From contig CAWJXK010000004.1 of the NCBI GenBank assembly GCA_963846855.1, positions 434,001-498,000 of the forward strand: 64,000 nucleotides of DNA, in the 5' to 3' direction. Made by a program: the position numbers and the translations under genes. The stretch is from CAIWHR01 sp963846855 (GTDB taxonomy: Bacteria; Pseudomonadota; Gammaproteobacteria; Burkholderiales; Casimicrobiaceae). Of this stretch, positions 40,501 through 48,832 are shown one piece after another. Each line of letters starts with the position of its first letter. Position 1 is the first letter of the stretch. Under the pieces are notes generated by a model. That model did not search any database, was not told where the DNA came from, and saw nothing but the letters and a program-made list of their open reading frames with translations.

Positions 40501-41407
40501 CGATGCACGAGGCGTCGGCGGAGGTCGGATCGACGGCGAAGACGAGTCCCGCCGCGTCAGCAGCGTCCATCACCCGGCGCGTGACCACGCCCGCGCCGGC
40601 GGCGATCGTCGCCACCGGCAACGCAACGCCCGGCAGCGTCGACCACTCGATCGCCGACAGCGCTTCGAGCTTCTCGGTGTTGATCACCGCGGAACTCGCG
40701 GTCAGCGGAATGGCCCCGCCCGTGTAACCGGTGCCTCCGCCGCGCGGAATGATGGTGAGGCCGAGCTCGATGCAGCCTTCGACCAGCCCGCGCACCTCTT
40801 TCTCGGAGTCGGGCGTCAGCACGACGAACGGATACTCGACGCGCCAGTCGGTCGCGTCGGTCACGTGCGAGACGCGCGCAAGTCCGTCGAACGCGATGTT
40901 GTCGCGGTGCGTGTGGCGCGACAGCACGCGGACGACCTTCCGCCGCAGCGCCGCAGCCTCGCGGAACGAGCGCTCGAACCGGTCGACGGCAGTGGCGGTC
41001 GCGGCGATCAGCGCGGCGACGCTCGTGTCGCGCCCGGAGTCTTGGTCCCCCGCGGACGCCGCATGGTCGACGCGCCGCTTCTCGATCTCGGCCAACCGGT
41101 GGCGCAGCGCGGCGACCAGGAGCGCCTGGCGCTTCGGATCGGCGATGAGATCGTCCTGCAGATACGGATTGCGCGCGACGACCCAGATGTCGCCCAGCAC
41201 CTCGAACAGCATCCGCGCGGAGCGCCCGGTGCGGCGCTCGCCGCGGAGTTCCTCCAGCAGTTGCCACATCGGCGCGCCGAGCAGCCGGATCACGATCTCG
41301 CGATCCGAGAACGACGTGTAGTTGTAAGGGATCTCGCGCAGCCGGGGCGCGTCCGCCGGCAGGCCGGCGTCGATTCCCTGCAGCAGCGGTTCGGGCGTCG
41401 CGTTCAT
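37535..41407 (-). CDS. FAD/FMN-binding plus Fe-S oxidoreductase (D-2-hydroxyacid dehydrogenase, YdiJ-like fusion)
   Basis: A 1290-residue fusion. An N-terminal region of about 200 residues of unclear role is followed by an FAD_binding_4/PCMH domain (VVLTPDSEKEVRGLVEGCIE, IIPRGGGTGYTGGAIPL) and the FAD-oxidase C domain (HMHAGDGNVHSNIPVNSDN, GGVISGEHGIGITKLAYL). Two 4Fe-4S motifs (CLRCGKCKPVC and CTVCHKCKSPCP) come next. Two CCG domains of the GlpC/heterodisulfide-reductase type end it (FPGCGSERLFSQ, YLCCGYP, YHDPCHTPMK, CCGESG). Relatives oxidise D-lactate or D-2-hydroxyglutarate and feed the quinone pool. The substrate here is not determined. It starts at the ATG at 41407, 172 nt past tdh. 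Confidence 0.88.
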   Translation of the reverse strand: MNATPEPLLQGIDAGLPADAPRLREIPYNYTSFSDREIVIRLLGAPMWQLLEELRGERRTGRSARMLFEVLGDIWVVARNPYLQDDLIADPKRQALLVAALRHRLAEIEKRRVDHAASAGDQDSGRDTSVAALIAATATAVDRFERSFREAAALRRKVVRVLSRHTHRDNIAFDGLARVSHVTDATDWRVEYPFVVLTPDSEKEVRGLVEGCIELGLTIIPRGGGTGYTGGAIPLTASSAVINTEKLEALSAIEWSTLPGVALPVATIAAGAGVVTRRVMDAADAAGLVFAVDPTSADASCIGGNVAMNAGGKKAVLWGTALDNLVSWRMVTPDARWLEVTRVDHNLGKIHDAAVATFELATLADDGRTVIRRETLAIPGAQFRKAGLGKDVTDKFLAGLPGIQKEGCDGLIVNARFVLHRMPPAVRTVCLEFFGAVRDSTPAIVEIKRYVDGLCAAAPQARVQLAGLEHMDERYVKAVGYATKATRHGRPKMVLIGDIVGESDSAVAAAAAEVIRIANLRGAEGFVAVSAEARRKFWLDRARTAAIARHTNAFKINEDVVIPLDRLGDYTDGVERINIELSIRNKLSLCDALRSFLTGPALAHAWGPGDESQPSREQQEAKVDEARALVAAVRARWQDLLDRIDATFPALQERSVVVSWKGELAAPLAEIFDGLAFAPLLARCRAIHAEVLKSRVFVALHMHAGDGNVHSNIPVNSDNYAMLQEANAAVARIMALARRLGGVISGEHGIGITKLAYLTPEEIAPFAQYKRTVDPEGRFNAGKLLPGAGMDDAYTPSFALIGHESLILEASEIGGVADSIKDCLRCGKCKPVCATHVPRANLLYSPRNKILATSLLIEAFLYEEQTRRGVSLRHFDEFSDVADHCTVCHKCKSPCPVDIDFGDVSIAMRNFLRQHGRKRTSAAAAATMFFLSATDPTTIKLVKRVLVDWGTRVQRIAHLVARRMGAAGAQTRRPPATVGRPGLRAQVIHFINKPMPGGLPKRTSRALLDIEDDAIVPIIRDPRKAGEDADAVFYFPGCGSERLFSQVGLATQAMLFDIGAKTVLPPGYLCCGYPQTAAGDDARGREITTANRVLFHRVANTLNYLDIRTVIVSCGTCMDQLLKYEFDKIFPGCRLLDIHEYLLEKGVRLEGIAGVRYMYHDPCHTPMKTYAPGAVVNSLMGTDVPQNARCCGESGTLAVSRPDVSTQVRFRKEEEMRGGAGRLRADGFDGDVKILTSCPSCLQGLSRFDADAGTTADYIVVEIARRTLGENWMADYVAKAGAGGIERVLL

Positions 41408-41579
41408 GCTGTGCGGCCATTTTACCGCGCTGCAACATGCGGCGCCGGAGCCATTCGGACACGGTTGCGGCCTCCATGTGCGGGGAGGCAAGCAGACGGG
41501 CGCGCGTCGGCCGCTGGAGGCGATTCGCGTTTGCTCGCATCCCCACGCGCTACCCGCGCGCGGGGCCCCTGCTCACCGC

Positions 41580-42608
41580 TCACGCCTCCCAGTCGAGAAT
41601 GACCTTGCCGCTTCCGCCCGAGAGCATCGTGGCGAAGGCCTTCTCGTAATCGTCGACGGGATAGCGATGCGTGATCATCGGCGTCAGGTCGAGGCCGCTT
41701 TGCAGCATCGCGACCATCTTGTACCAGGTCTCGAACATCTCGCGCCCGTAGATCCCCTTGATCTCGAGTCCCTTGAAGATGACCTGGTTCCAGTCGATCG
41801 CCATCTCCGCCGGAGGAATGCCGAGCAGCGCGACCTTGCCGCCGTGATTCATGCACGCCAGCATGTCGGCGAACGCCTCCGGCACGCCCGACATCTCCAT
41901 GCCGACGTCGAATCCTTCGGTCATGCCGAGCTCCGCCATCACGTCGGCGAGCTTCGTTCGCCGCGCGTTGATCGCGCGCGTCGCACCCATCCGCCGCGCG
42001 AGGTCGAGCCGGTAGTCGTTGACGTCGGTGATCACGACATGGCGCGCGCCGACGTGGCGCGCGATCGCCGCGGCCATGATGCCGATCGGGCCCGCGCCGG
42101 TGATGAGGACGTCCTCGCCGACGAGGTTGAACGACAGCGCCGTGTGCGTCGCGTTGCCGAACGGGTCGAAGATCGCGGCGATCTCGTCGGGAATGTCGTC
42201 CGGGATCTTGAACGCGTTGAACGCCGGGATCACCAGATACTCGGCGAACGCGCCTTCGCGGTTGACGCCCACGCCGACCGTGTTGCGGCAAAGGTGGCGA
42301 CGCCCGGCACGGCAGTTGCGGCAATAGCCGCAGGTGATGTGGCCCTCGCCGGATACGCGATCGCCGATCGCGAAGCCGCGAACCTCTTGCCCGAGCTCGA
42401 CGATCTCGCCGACGTATTCGTGGCCGACGTGCATCGGCACGGGAATCGTCTTCTGCGCCCACGCATCCCAGTTCCAGATGTGGATGTCGGTGCCGCAGAT
42501 CGCGGTCTTCAGGATGCGGATCATCACGTCGTTGTGGCCGAGCTCCGGCTTCTTCACGCGCGTCAGCGTCAAGCCCGGGGCCCGCTCGAGTTTCGCCAGT
42601 GCCTTCAT
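41580..42608 (-). CDS. tdh: L-threonine 3-dehydrogenase
   Basis: A 342-residue zinc alcohol-dehydrogenase-family enzyme that oxidises threonine to 2-amino-3-ketobutyrate with NAD+. Catalytic zinc Cys38 lies in ILKTAICGTDIHIWNWD. GHEYVGEIVELG and the structural zinc cluster GYCRNCRAGRRHLC follow, and LITGAGPIGIMAAAIA is the NAD Rossmann motif. Residues NTVGVGVNREGAFAEYL and GREMFETWYKM are typical of Tdh as opposed to other ADHs. Length equals E. coli Tdh (341). It follows kbl by 19 nt. Confidence 0.96.
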   Translation of the reverse strand: MKALAKLERAPGLTLTRVKKPELGHNDVMIRILKTAICGTDIHIWNWDAWAQKTIPVPMHVGHEYVGEIVELGQEVRGFAIGDRVSGEGHITCGYCRNCRAGRRHLCRNTVGVGVNREGAFAEYLVIPAFNAFKIPDDIPDEIAAIFDPFGNATHTALSFNLVGEDVLITGAGPIGIMAAAIARHVGARHVVITDVNDYRLDLARRMGATRAINARRTKLADVMAELGMTEGFDVGMEMSGVPEAFADMLACMNHGGKVALLGIPPAEMAIDWNQVIFKGLEIKGIYGREMFETWYKMVAMLQSGLDLTPMITHRYPVDDYEKAFATMLSGGSGKVILDWEA

Positions 42609-42627
42609 CGCATTGCCCTTTGCCGCG

Positions 42628-43830
42628 TCAGTGAATCGCGCCCAGCGCGCGCCCGACCTTGGTGAATGCCGCCACCGCGAGGTCGATCTCGTCCGGCGTG
42701 TGGGCGGCGCTCATCTGCGTGCGGATGCGCGCCTTGCCCTTGGGCACGACGGGATACGAAAAGCCGATCACGTAGATGCCTTCCGCGAGCAGGGCGTCGG
42801 CCATCTTCGTCGCCAGCTGCGCGTCGCCCAGCATGACCGGAATGATCGGATGCGAGCCGGGAACGAGCGCGAACCCGGCCGCCGCCATCCCGCGGCGGAA
42901 TCGCACGCCGTTGTCCTGCACCCGCTTGCGCAGCGCCGCGCCTTCCGCCGCGCCGAGGAGCTCCAGCACGCGCAATGACGCTGCCGCGATCGCCGGCACC
43001 AGCGCGTTGGAAAAGAGATACGGGCGCGCGCGCTGGCGGAGGAGCTCGATGAGCTCGCGGCGCGCCGCGACGTAGCCGCCGGACGCGCCGCCCATCGCCT
43101 TGCCGAGCGTGCCGGTGAGGATGTCGATGCGAGCACCCGTGCCGGTGTGCTCGGGCGTGCCGCGGCCGCGCTCCCCGACGAATCCCACCGCGTGCGAATC
43201 GTCGACCATGGTGAGCGCACCGTAACGGTCGGCGAGGTCGCAGATCGAAGCGAGGTCGGCGACAATGCCGTCCATCGAGAAGACGCCATCCGTCGCGATC
43301 AGCTTGAAGCGGGCACCCGCGGCGTCGGCCTCCTGGAGCCTCGCCTCGAGATCGGCCATGTCGTTGTTGCGATATCGGAAGCGCTTCGCCTTGCAGAGCC
43401 TGATGCCGTCGACGATGCTGGCATGGTTCAACTCGTCGCTGATCACCGCATCCTCCTCGGAGAGCAGCGTCTCGAAGAGGCCGCCGTTCGCGTCGAAGCA
43501 GCTCGAGTAGAGCGTCGAGTCCTCGGTGCCGAGGAACGCGGCGAGCGCCGCCTCGAGTTCCTTGTGCACGTCCTGCGTGCCGCAGATGAAGCGCACGGAC
43601 GCAGTGCCGAACCCGTGCCGGCCGAGCCCGTCGCGCGCGGCCTCGATGAGCCGCGGGTCGTTGGCGAGTCCGAGATAGTTGTTCGCGCAGAAATTGAGCA
43701 CGCGCGCGCCGCCGGCGAGCTCGATGACCGGCGCCTGCGGGCTCGAGATCACCCGCTCGGCCTTGTGGAAGCCGTCGGCCCGGATGCGCTCGAGCGTCGT
43801 GCGGACGTGGGTGAGGTAACGGTCGTGCAT
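42628..43830 (-). CDS. kbl: glycine C-acetyltransferase (2-amino-3-ketobutyrate CoA ligase)
   Basis: A 400-residue PLP enzyme that cleaves 2-amino-3-ketobutyrate with CoA into glycine and acetyl-CoA. NFCANNYLGLANDPRLIEAA opens the fold. Then come GTQDVHKELEAALAAFLGTE, VDDSHAVGFVGERGRGTPEH and the PLP Lys244 in ILTGTLGKAMGGASGGYV, at the same residue number as E. coli. I chose the ATG at 43830 (AAGG about 9 nt upstream). Together with tdh it turns threonine into glycine, which the nearby gcv system can degrade. Confidence 0.96.
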   Translation of the reverse strand: MHDRYLTHVRTTLERIRADGFHKAERVISSPQAPVIELAGGARVLNFCANNYLGLANDPRLIEAARDGLGRHGFGTASVRFICGTQDVHKELEAALAAFLGTEDSTLYSSCFDANGGLFETLLSEEDAVISDELNHASIVDGIRLCKAKRFRYRNNDMADLEARLQEADAAGARFKLIATDGVFSMDGIVADLASICDLADRYGALTMVDDSHAVGFVGERGRGTPEHTGTGARIDILTGTLGKAMGGASGGYVAARRELIELLRQRARPYLFSNALVPAIAAASLRVLELLGAAEGAALRKRVQDNGVRFRRGMAAAGFALVPGSHPIIPVMLGDAQLATKMADALLAEGIYVIGFSYPVVPKGKARIRTQMSAAHTPDEIDLAVAAFTKVGRALGAIH

Positions 43831-44007
43831 CGGGGGCCTTGAGGCGCCGGGATCGAATCCGGGAATATGTCGCAATCATAACGGCCCGCCGTCGAGCGCG
43901 CCCGCGCGGGCGGCAAACGGGGCGCCGCCGCATTGCTGTAGTCCCAAACAGCCCGTCGCGCGTTATGGGCATCCGGCCCATCTCGGGCCCGTTTCCCGGA
44001 GGAACAC

Positions 44008-45277
44008 GTGTTCGACTCCCTGCAATCGGTCCTTGCGTCGAATCAACTGCTGTCCGGCGGTGTCGTGCTGGCCGCGCTCGGCCTCGCGGCCGTGTGGCTG
44101 CGCGAGGTTCCCGTCAAGCTCCTCGCCTGGGGCAGGCATTTCTTCGTGACGACGCTGACCGCCGACAGCCGCGACGAGCTCATGTTTCCGGCGCTGATCG
44201 AGTACATGGACAGCCGCGACGCGCTGCGCCGGATCAACAATTTCACCGTGCGCGCCGTGCGCCAGCAGGGCTCGTCGTACCAGAGCCTGCACGACGAGCT
44301 CCAGCAGGGCGGCCGCCCGGTGCCGCTGTTCTCGCCCGGAGAAGGCTTCCACGTCTTCGTGCTCGACGGCCGGCTCATGTGGATGAAGCGCGAGGTGCAG
44401 GTCGGCGCGACCGTCATCGAGAAGATCGTCCTGTCGACCTTCGGCCGCGACAAGCGGCCGCTGGAGGCGCTCGTGCACGCCGCGATGTCGCACCGCATCG
44501 AGCGCGAGTTGAACCGCATCGCGATCTACGTGCCGAGCCCGTACAACAACGAATGGACGCGCGCCCGGCTCGGCAACAACCGCAAGCTCGACTCGGTCGT
44601 GCTGAAGGACGGGCAGAAGGAGGCGATCACCGCCGACCTCGACCGCTTCTTCGCCTCCCGCGAGCGCTACGAGACGCTCGGCATCCCGTGGCGGCGCGGC
44701 TATCTGCTCTACGGCCCGCCCGGCACGGGCAAGACCTCGCTCGTCACGGCGCTCGCCTCGGAGCTCTCGCTCAACGTATGCGTGCTCTCGCTCGCCTCGC
44801 CCAACGTCACCGACGAGAAGATCGGCAACCTGCTCGGGAGCGTCCCGCGCCGTTCCGTGATCCTGATCGAGGACGTCGACGCGTTCTTCCAGCAGCGCAG
44901 CAAGTCGGACGCCGGCGTCAAGGTGTCGTACTCGGGCTTCATCAACGCGCTCGACGGCGTCGCGGCGCACGAGGGCTCGGTCGTGTTCCTGACGACCAAC
45001 CACCCGCAACTCATCGACGAGGCCGCGATCCGCTCCGGTCGCGTCGACTTCCGTCTCGAGCTCGGTTTGTGCGATCGGGGCCAGCTCGCGCGGATGTTCC
45101 GCAAGTTCTTCGACGATGCGGCCGCCGCGGAGCGCTTCGCCGACACTCGTGGCCGCGGGCCGCTGGTCGCCGGCGCAGGTGCAGGAGCGGCTGCTGAAGG
45201 CCGCCAATGTCGACGAGGCGATCGCGCTCTTTCCGGACAACGCGCCGGCGGACGTCGCAGTGCTGCGCGCCGCCTAG
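44008..45277 (+). CDS. BCS1-like AAA+ ATPase with an N-terminal membrane anchor, one frameshift
   Basis: A 422-residue (corrected) protein. A single transmembrane helix (about 14-31, LLSGGVVLAALGLAAVWL) precedes a BCS1-N-like domain. A classical AAA module follows: Walker A GPPGTGKT at 236-243, Walker B VILIEDVDAFF at 284-294, sensor TTNHP and the arginine finger SGRVDFRLEL. Mitochondrial BCS1 inserts the folded Rieske protein into complex III; bacterial relatives are little studied. GTG at 44008 with GGAGGA upstream is a strong start. An extra base near 45146 shifts the frame; correcting it gives SPAQVQERLLKAANVDEAIA and a stop at 45275-45277. Confidence 0.85.
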
Positions 45278-45295
45278 CGCCGTCAGCCGCGACGC

Positions 45296-46815
45296 TCACA
45301 ACCGGTCGAACCGCCGGTACCCGATCGCCTCGGCGACGTGCGGCGCGCCGACGGTCGCGCAATCCGCGAGGTCGGCGATCGTGCGCGCGACCTTGAGGAT
45401 GCGGTGATACGCGCGCGCCGACAGCGAGAGCCTGGCCATCGCCTTCGCGAGGAGCGCCGCGCCGGCGGGATCCGGCGCGCAGTGCGCGTCGATCTCGCGC
45501 GGCGCTAGCCGCGCGTTGGGCTTCCCCTGGCGGCCGGTCTGGCGCGAGCGCGCGCGGGTCGCCTCGTCGCGGACCTCGGCGCTCGACGCCGATGCGGCGT
45601 TGCCGTGCTCGGCGGGAAAGCGCCCGGGCACAGCGCCGCCGCATCGACCGCGGGCACCTCGATGCCGAGATCGATGCGGTCGAGCAGCGGCCCCGATATG
45701 CGGCCGCGATAACGGGCGATCCGGTCCGGCGTGCAATGACAACGTCCACTCGAATGCCCGAGCCATCCGCACGGGCACGGATTCATCGCGGCGACGAACT
45801 GGAATTGCGCGGGGAACGTGCTCTGCCGCGCCGCGCGCGAGATGTGCACGACGCCCGATTCGAGCGGCTCGCGCAGCACGTCGAGCACGCGGCGATCCCA
45901 CTCGGGCAACTCATCGAGGAAGAGCACGCCGTGGTGCGCGAGCGAGATCTCGCCGGGCCGCGGATCCGACCCGCCGCCGACCAGCGCGACCGCGCTCGCC
46001 GTGTGGTGCGGCGCCCGGTAGGGCCGCATCGCCCAGTTGGTTACGGAGAACCGTCCCGCGAGTGAGGCGATCGCCGCGGTCGCGAGCGCCTCGTCCTCGG
46101 TCAGCGGCGGAAGGATTCCGGGAAGCCGCTGCGCCAGCATCGACTTGCCGGTTCCGGGCGGCCCGATCATCAGCAGGCTGTGGCCGCCGGCTGCGGCGAT
46201 GGTGAGCGCTCGCTTCGCCTCGGCCTGCCCGCGCACGTCGGCGAGATCGGCGCCCCGTTCCGCAGGCAGCGTCGGGATGCCGGGCGCTGCCGGCTCGAGC
46301 GGCGCGCGTCCGGCGAGATGCGCGCAGACGGCGAGCAGTCCGTCGGCGGGATAGACGACCGCGTCGCGCACCAGCGAGGCTTCGCGGGCGCTGGCCGCGG
46401 GCAGCACGAAGGCGCGCCCGTCGCGATGCGCGCAAAGCGTCATCGGCAGCGCTCCGCGGATCGGCCGCAGTGCCCCCGTGAGCGCTAACTCACCGGCAAA
46501 TTCATATTGGGCGAGGACGGCGGCCGGGATCTGTCCGGTCGCCGCGAGCACGCCGAGCGCGATCGGCAGATCGAACCGCCCCGATTCCTTGGGCAGGTCG
46601 GCGGGCGCCAGATTGACGGTGATCTTGCGCGCGGGGAATTCGAACTGCGCGTTCTGCAGCGCGGCGCGCACGCGATCGCGCGATTCCTTGACCTCGGTGT
46701 CGGGAAGACCGACGAGGTTGAACGCCGGCAGTCCGCCGGCGAGATGCACCTCGACGGTGACGAGCGGGGCATCGAGCCCCGCCAACCCGCGCGACAGGAC
46801 GACGGCGACGGACAT
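45296..46815 (-). CDS. comM: ComM/YifB family Mg-chelatase-like AAA ATPase, one frameshift
   Basis: An about 506-residue protein (after correction) related to ComM, a hexameric helicase that promotes branch migration when transformed DNA recombines. The N-terminal Lon-like domain opens MSVAVVLSRGLAGLDAPLV and carries FNLVGLPDTEVKESRDRVRA. The AAA part has Walker A LLMIGPPGTGKSMLAQRLPG, then YRAPHHTASAVALVGGG and GVLFLDELPEWDRRVLDVLR. AAMNPCPCGWLGH is the Cys-rich signature. One missing base near 45630 breaks the frame within the LDRIDLGIEVPAV region. The C-terminal LSARAYHRILKVARTIADL is normal. It converges with the BCS1-like gene. Confidence 0.92.
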
Positions 46816-47044
46816 GCGCGTTTTGCAATGGGGCGAAGAACGGAACCGGCGTGCAGTGTAGGCACAGGCACCCGCGGCGCGCGCTCATCCGATCGGCCGA
46901 GCGGCGCCGCTCGCCACCGGGTCATCTTTCGTTCGTGACCACGACGCTCTCGCGGCGTCGCGCCGCGTCTTCAGCGCAACAAGGCTACGCCATCGCCGGA
47001 TGCAGCGACCCGCGCGCCCGGAAATCTCCGCCAGCGATGCGGAT

Positions 47045-47293
47045 CTATGCCGACGGAGGCGGGAAGCGCTTCTCCATTTCGGCGAGACGCAACTCCAGCG
47101 CTTCCAGCTTTTCGCGCGTCTTCAGCAGCACCTGTGCCTGGACGTCGAATTCGCTGCGAGGGACGAGATCGAGCCGCGAGAGCCCGCTCGAGAGCATCGC
47201 CTTCACGTTCTTCTCGATGTCCTTGGCGGGGCTGGCCTCGATCGCCGCGCTGATCTTCGCGGCGAGATCGTCGAACGATTTGGTGTTCAGCAT
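47045..47293 (-). CDS. ubiK: ubiquinone biosynthesis accessory factor UbiK
   Basis: An 82-residue protein of the UbiK/YqiC (BMFP) family that assists the UbiJ-centred complex in ubiquinone synthesis. SFDDLAAKISAAIEASPAKD, KNVKAMLSSGLSRLDLVPRS and EFDVQAQVLLKTREKLEAL are family stretches. The C-terminal half is a coiled coil that drives trimer formation. It is adjacent to comM in the same direction, a common proteobacterial pairing, with 229 nt of DNA between in which I see nothing clear. Confidence 0.92.
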   Translation of the reverse strand: MLNTKSFDDLAAKISAAIEASPAKDIEKNVKAMLSSGLSRLDLVPRSEFDVQAQVLLKTREKLEALELRLAEMEKRFPPPSA

Positions 47294-47410
47294 CGGTTTG
47301 CTCCTGCGTCGGCTTTCATGCTGCCGAGTCTAGCAAAGCCGGCGTTTTCCCCGCATCGGGGTGCAGGGAAACGTTGGCAAGCGCGGTGCGCGCCAAATGA
47401 GGGCGCGTTC

Positions 47411-47425
47411 GCACCGAGTTGGTGC
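47411..47425 (+). promoter_or_regulatory. NtrC-type binding site upstream of the porin-glnK-amtB genes
   Basis: GCACC at 47411-47415 and GGTGC at 47421-47425 form a perfect inverted repeat with a 5-nt centre ending in T. This matches the core GCACC-N4-TGGTGC of NtrC sites. It lies about 80 nt upstream of the sigma54 promoter, a typical enhancer distance. Not tested. Confidence 0.6.
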
Positions 47426-47453
47426 TTGAAAGGGTGGGGCAAAGTGATGCACC

Positions 47454-47498
47454 GCAGCAAAACATATTGTAACTCAATGATTTAAAACGTTTTGCTGC
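47454..47498. repeat. perfect 10-bp inverted repeat ahead of the sigma54 promoter
   Basis: GCAGCAAAAC (47454-47463) is exactly complementary to GTTTTGCTGC (47489-47498), and the AT-rich space between contains a second palindrome, AAAACGTTTT (47484-47493). The right arm ends 2 nt before the sigma54 -24 element. It could bind a second regulator, bend DNA, or block the promoter. Confidence 0.6.
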
Positions 47499-47500
47499 AA

Positions 47501-47516
47501 TGGCACACGAAATGCT
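47501..47516 (+). promoter_or_regulatory. sigma54 (RpoN) -24/-12 promoter
   Basis: TGGCAC at 47501-47506 supplies the -24 GG (47502-47503), and ATGCT at 47512-47516 supplies the -12 GC (47514-47515), with exactly 10 nt between GG and GC. It lies 70 nt before the porin ATG and downstream of an NtrC-like site. This supports nitrogen-limited expression of the porin-glnK-amtB set. Confidence 0.7.
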
Positions 47517-47582
47517 CAGCAAGTGTCGGAAGTTGAAAGTTCGATCCGCACCCCGCCCATTTCCTAATAACAGGAGTCCGAC

Positions 47583-48448
47583 ATGTCCCCTCGATTGCGC
47601 CTTCGTTCCGTCGCTGCCGGCCTCGCGATCGCCGCGGCCTTTTCCGGCACGGCGCTCGCTCAGACCCCCGCGCCTGCGGCAACGCCTCCGGCCGCCGAGC
47701 CCGCGAAGCCCGAGCCTGACTGGACGTTCACGAGCAACATCGGGCTCTACAGCCAGTACGTGTTCCGCGGCATCACGCAGACCGACGAGAAGCCCGCCGT
47801 GCAGGGCGGCTTCGACCTCGGCCACAAGAGCGGGTTCTACGTCGGCACCTGGGCGTCGAACATCAGCTGGATCTCCGACGCCGACTCCGCGCCGACAGCG
47901 TCTCGGCAAGCATGGAGTGGGACTTCTACGGCGGCTACAAGGGCAGCCTGCCGGCCGACTTCGGCTACGACCTCGGCGTCCTCTACTACTGGTATCCCGG
48001 CGATTACGCCAATGCGCCCCCCGGCTACACCGAAGCCCGACACGACCGAGCTCTATGCCGCGCTCTCGTGGAAGTGGCTCTCGCTCAAGTACAGCTGGAG
48101 CGCGAACAACAAGACCTTCGGCATCCCCGATTCGCGCGGCGCGAGCTACCTCGACCTCACCGCCAGCTACGACGTCGTCGACAAGGTGAACGACGCGATC
48201 GGCAAGGTCACGCGTATTCGGCCATCTCGGCCACCAGTGGTTCACCGGCAACACCGGCGGCAACGCGCAACAGCGTGCTACAACTACGGCGACTGGAAGG
48301 TCGGCGCGTCGACCGAGGTCTACGGCGTGACCGTCGGCGTCTACGGCACCGGCACCAACGCGCAGGACCAGGCGCTCTACACGAACATCTTCGGCAAGAA
48401 CACTCGCGCGACGCGCAGTTCGTCGGCTACATCCAGAAGACGTTCTGA
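47583..48448 (+). pseudogene. TorF-like (TIGR02001) outer-membrane porin, five apparent frameshifts
   Basis: A signal peptide (1-26, ending ALAQ), a Pro/Ala linker and SNIGLYSQYVFRGITQTDEK identify the TIGR02001/TorF-type putative porin family. It is often beside glnK-amtB. The protein continues through MEWDFYGGYKGSLPADFGYD, TELYAALSWKWLSLKYSWSA and YNYGDWKVGASTEVYGVTVG to VGYIQKTF, but these lie in alternating frames. The implied indels are near 47897 (loss), 48031 (gain), 48205 (gain), 48285 (loss) and 48405 (loss). The corrected length is about 288 residues, which is normal. It is either a decaying gene or a local cluster of sequence errors. An AGGAG site precedes the ATG. Confidence 0.8.
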
Positions 48449-48482
48449 TCCATCGCTCCGTGACGCTCACCACGAGGAAACC

Positions 48483-48821
48483 ATGAAGCTCGTCACCGCA
48501 ATCATCAAGCCGTTCAAGCTCGACGAGGTCCGCGAGGCCCTGTCGGCCATCGGCGTGCAGGGCATCACCGTGTCCGAGGTCAAGGGATTCGGCCGCCAGA
48601 AGGGCCACACGGAGCTCTATCGGGGCGCCGAATACGTCGTCGATTTCCTGCCGAAGGTCAAGATCGAGGCCGCGCTCAAGACCGAGCTCGTCGAGCGCGC
48701 GATCGAGGCGATCGAGAAGGCCGCCAATACCGGAAAGATCGGCGACGGGAAAATTTTTGTTTTCGACCTCGAACAGGTCGTGCGCATCCGCACCGGCGAG
48801 ACCGGCGCGGACGCGCTGTGA
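48483..48821 (+). CDS. glnK: P-II nitrogen regulatory protein GlnK
   Basis: A 112-residue trimeric signal protein that senses 2-oxoglutarate and ATP/ADP and plugs AmtB when nitrogen is plentiful. MKLVTAIIKPFKLDEVREAL opens it. The T-loop RQKGHTELYRGAEYVVDFLP carries the uridylylated Tyr51. The C-terminal signature GKIGDGKIFVFDLEQVVRIR is intact. It starts 34 nt after the porin stop and ends 11 nt before amtB, so it is in one unit with the transporter. Regulation by NtrC and sigma54 is likely from the upstream elements. Confidence 0.96.
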   Translation: MKLVTAIIKPFKLDEVREALSAIGVQGITVSEVKGFGRQKGHTELYRGAEYVVDFLPKVKIEAALKTELVERAIEAIEKAANTGKIGDGKIFVFDLEQVVRIRTGETGADAL

Positions 48822-48832
48822 GGGGAACCGAC

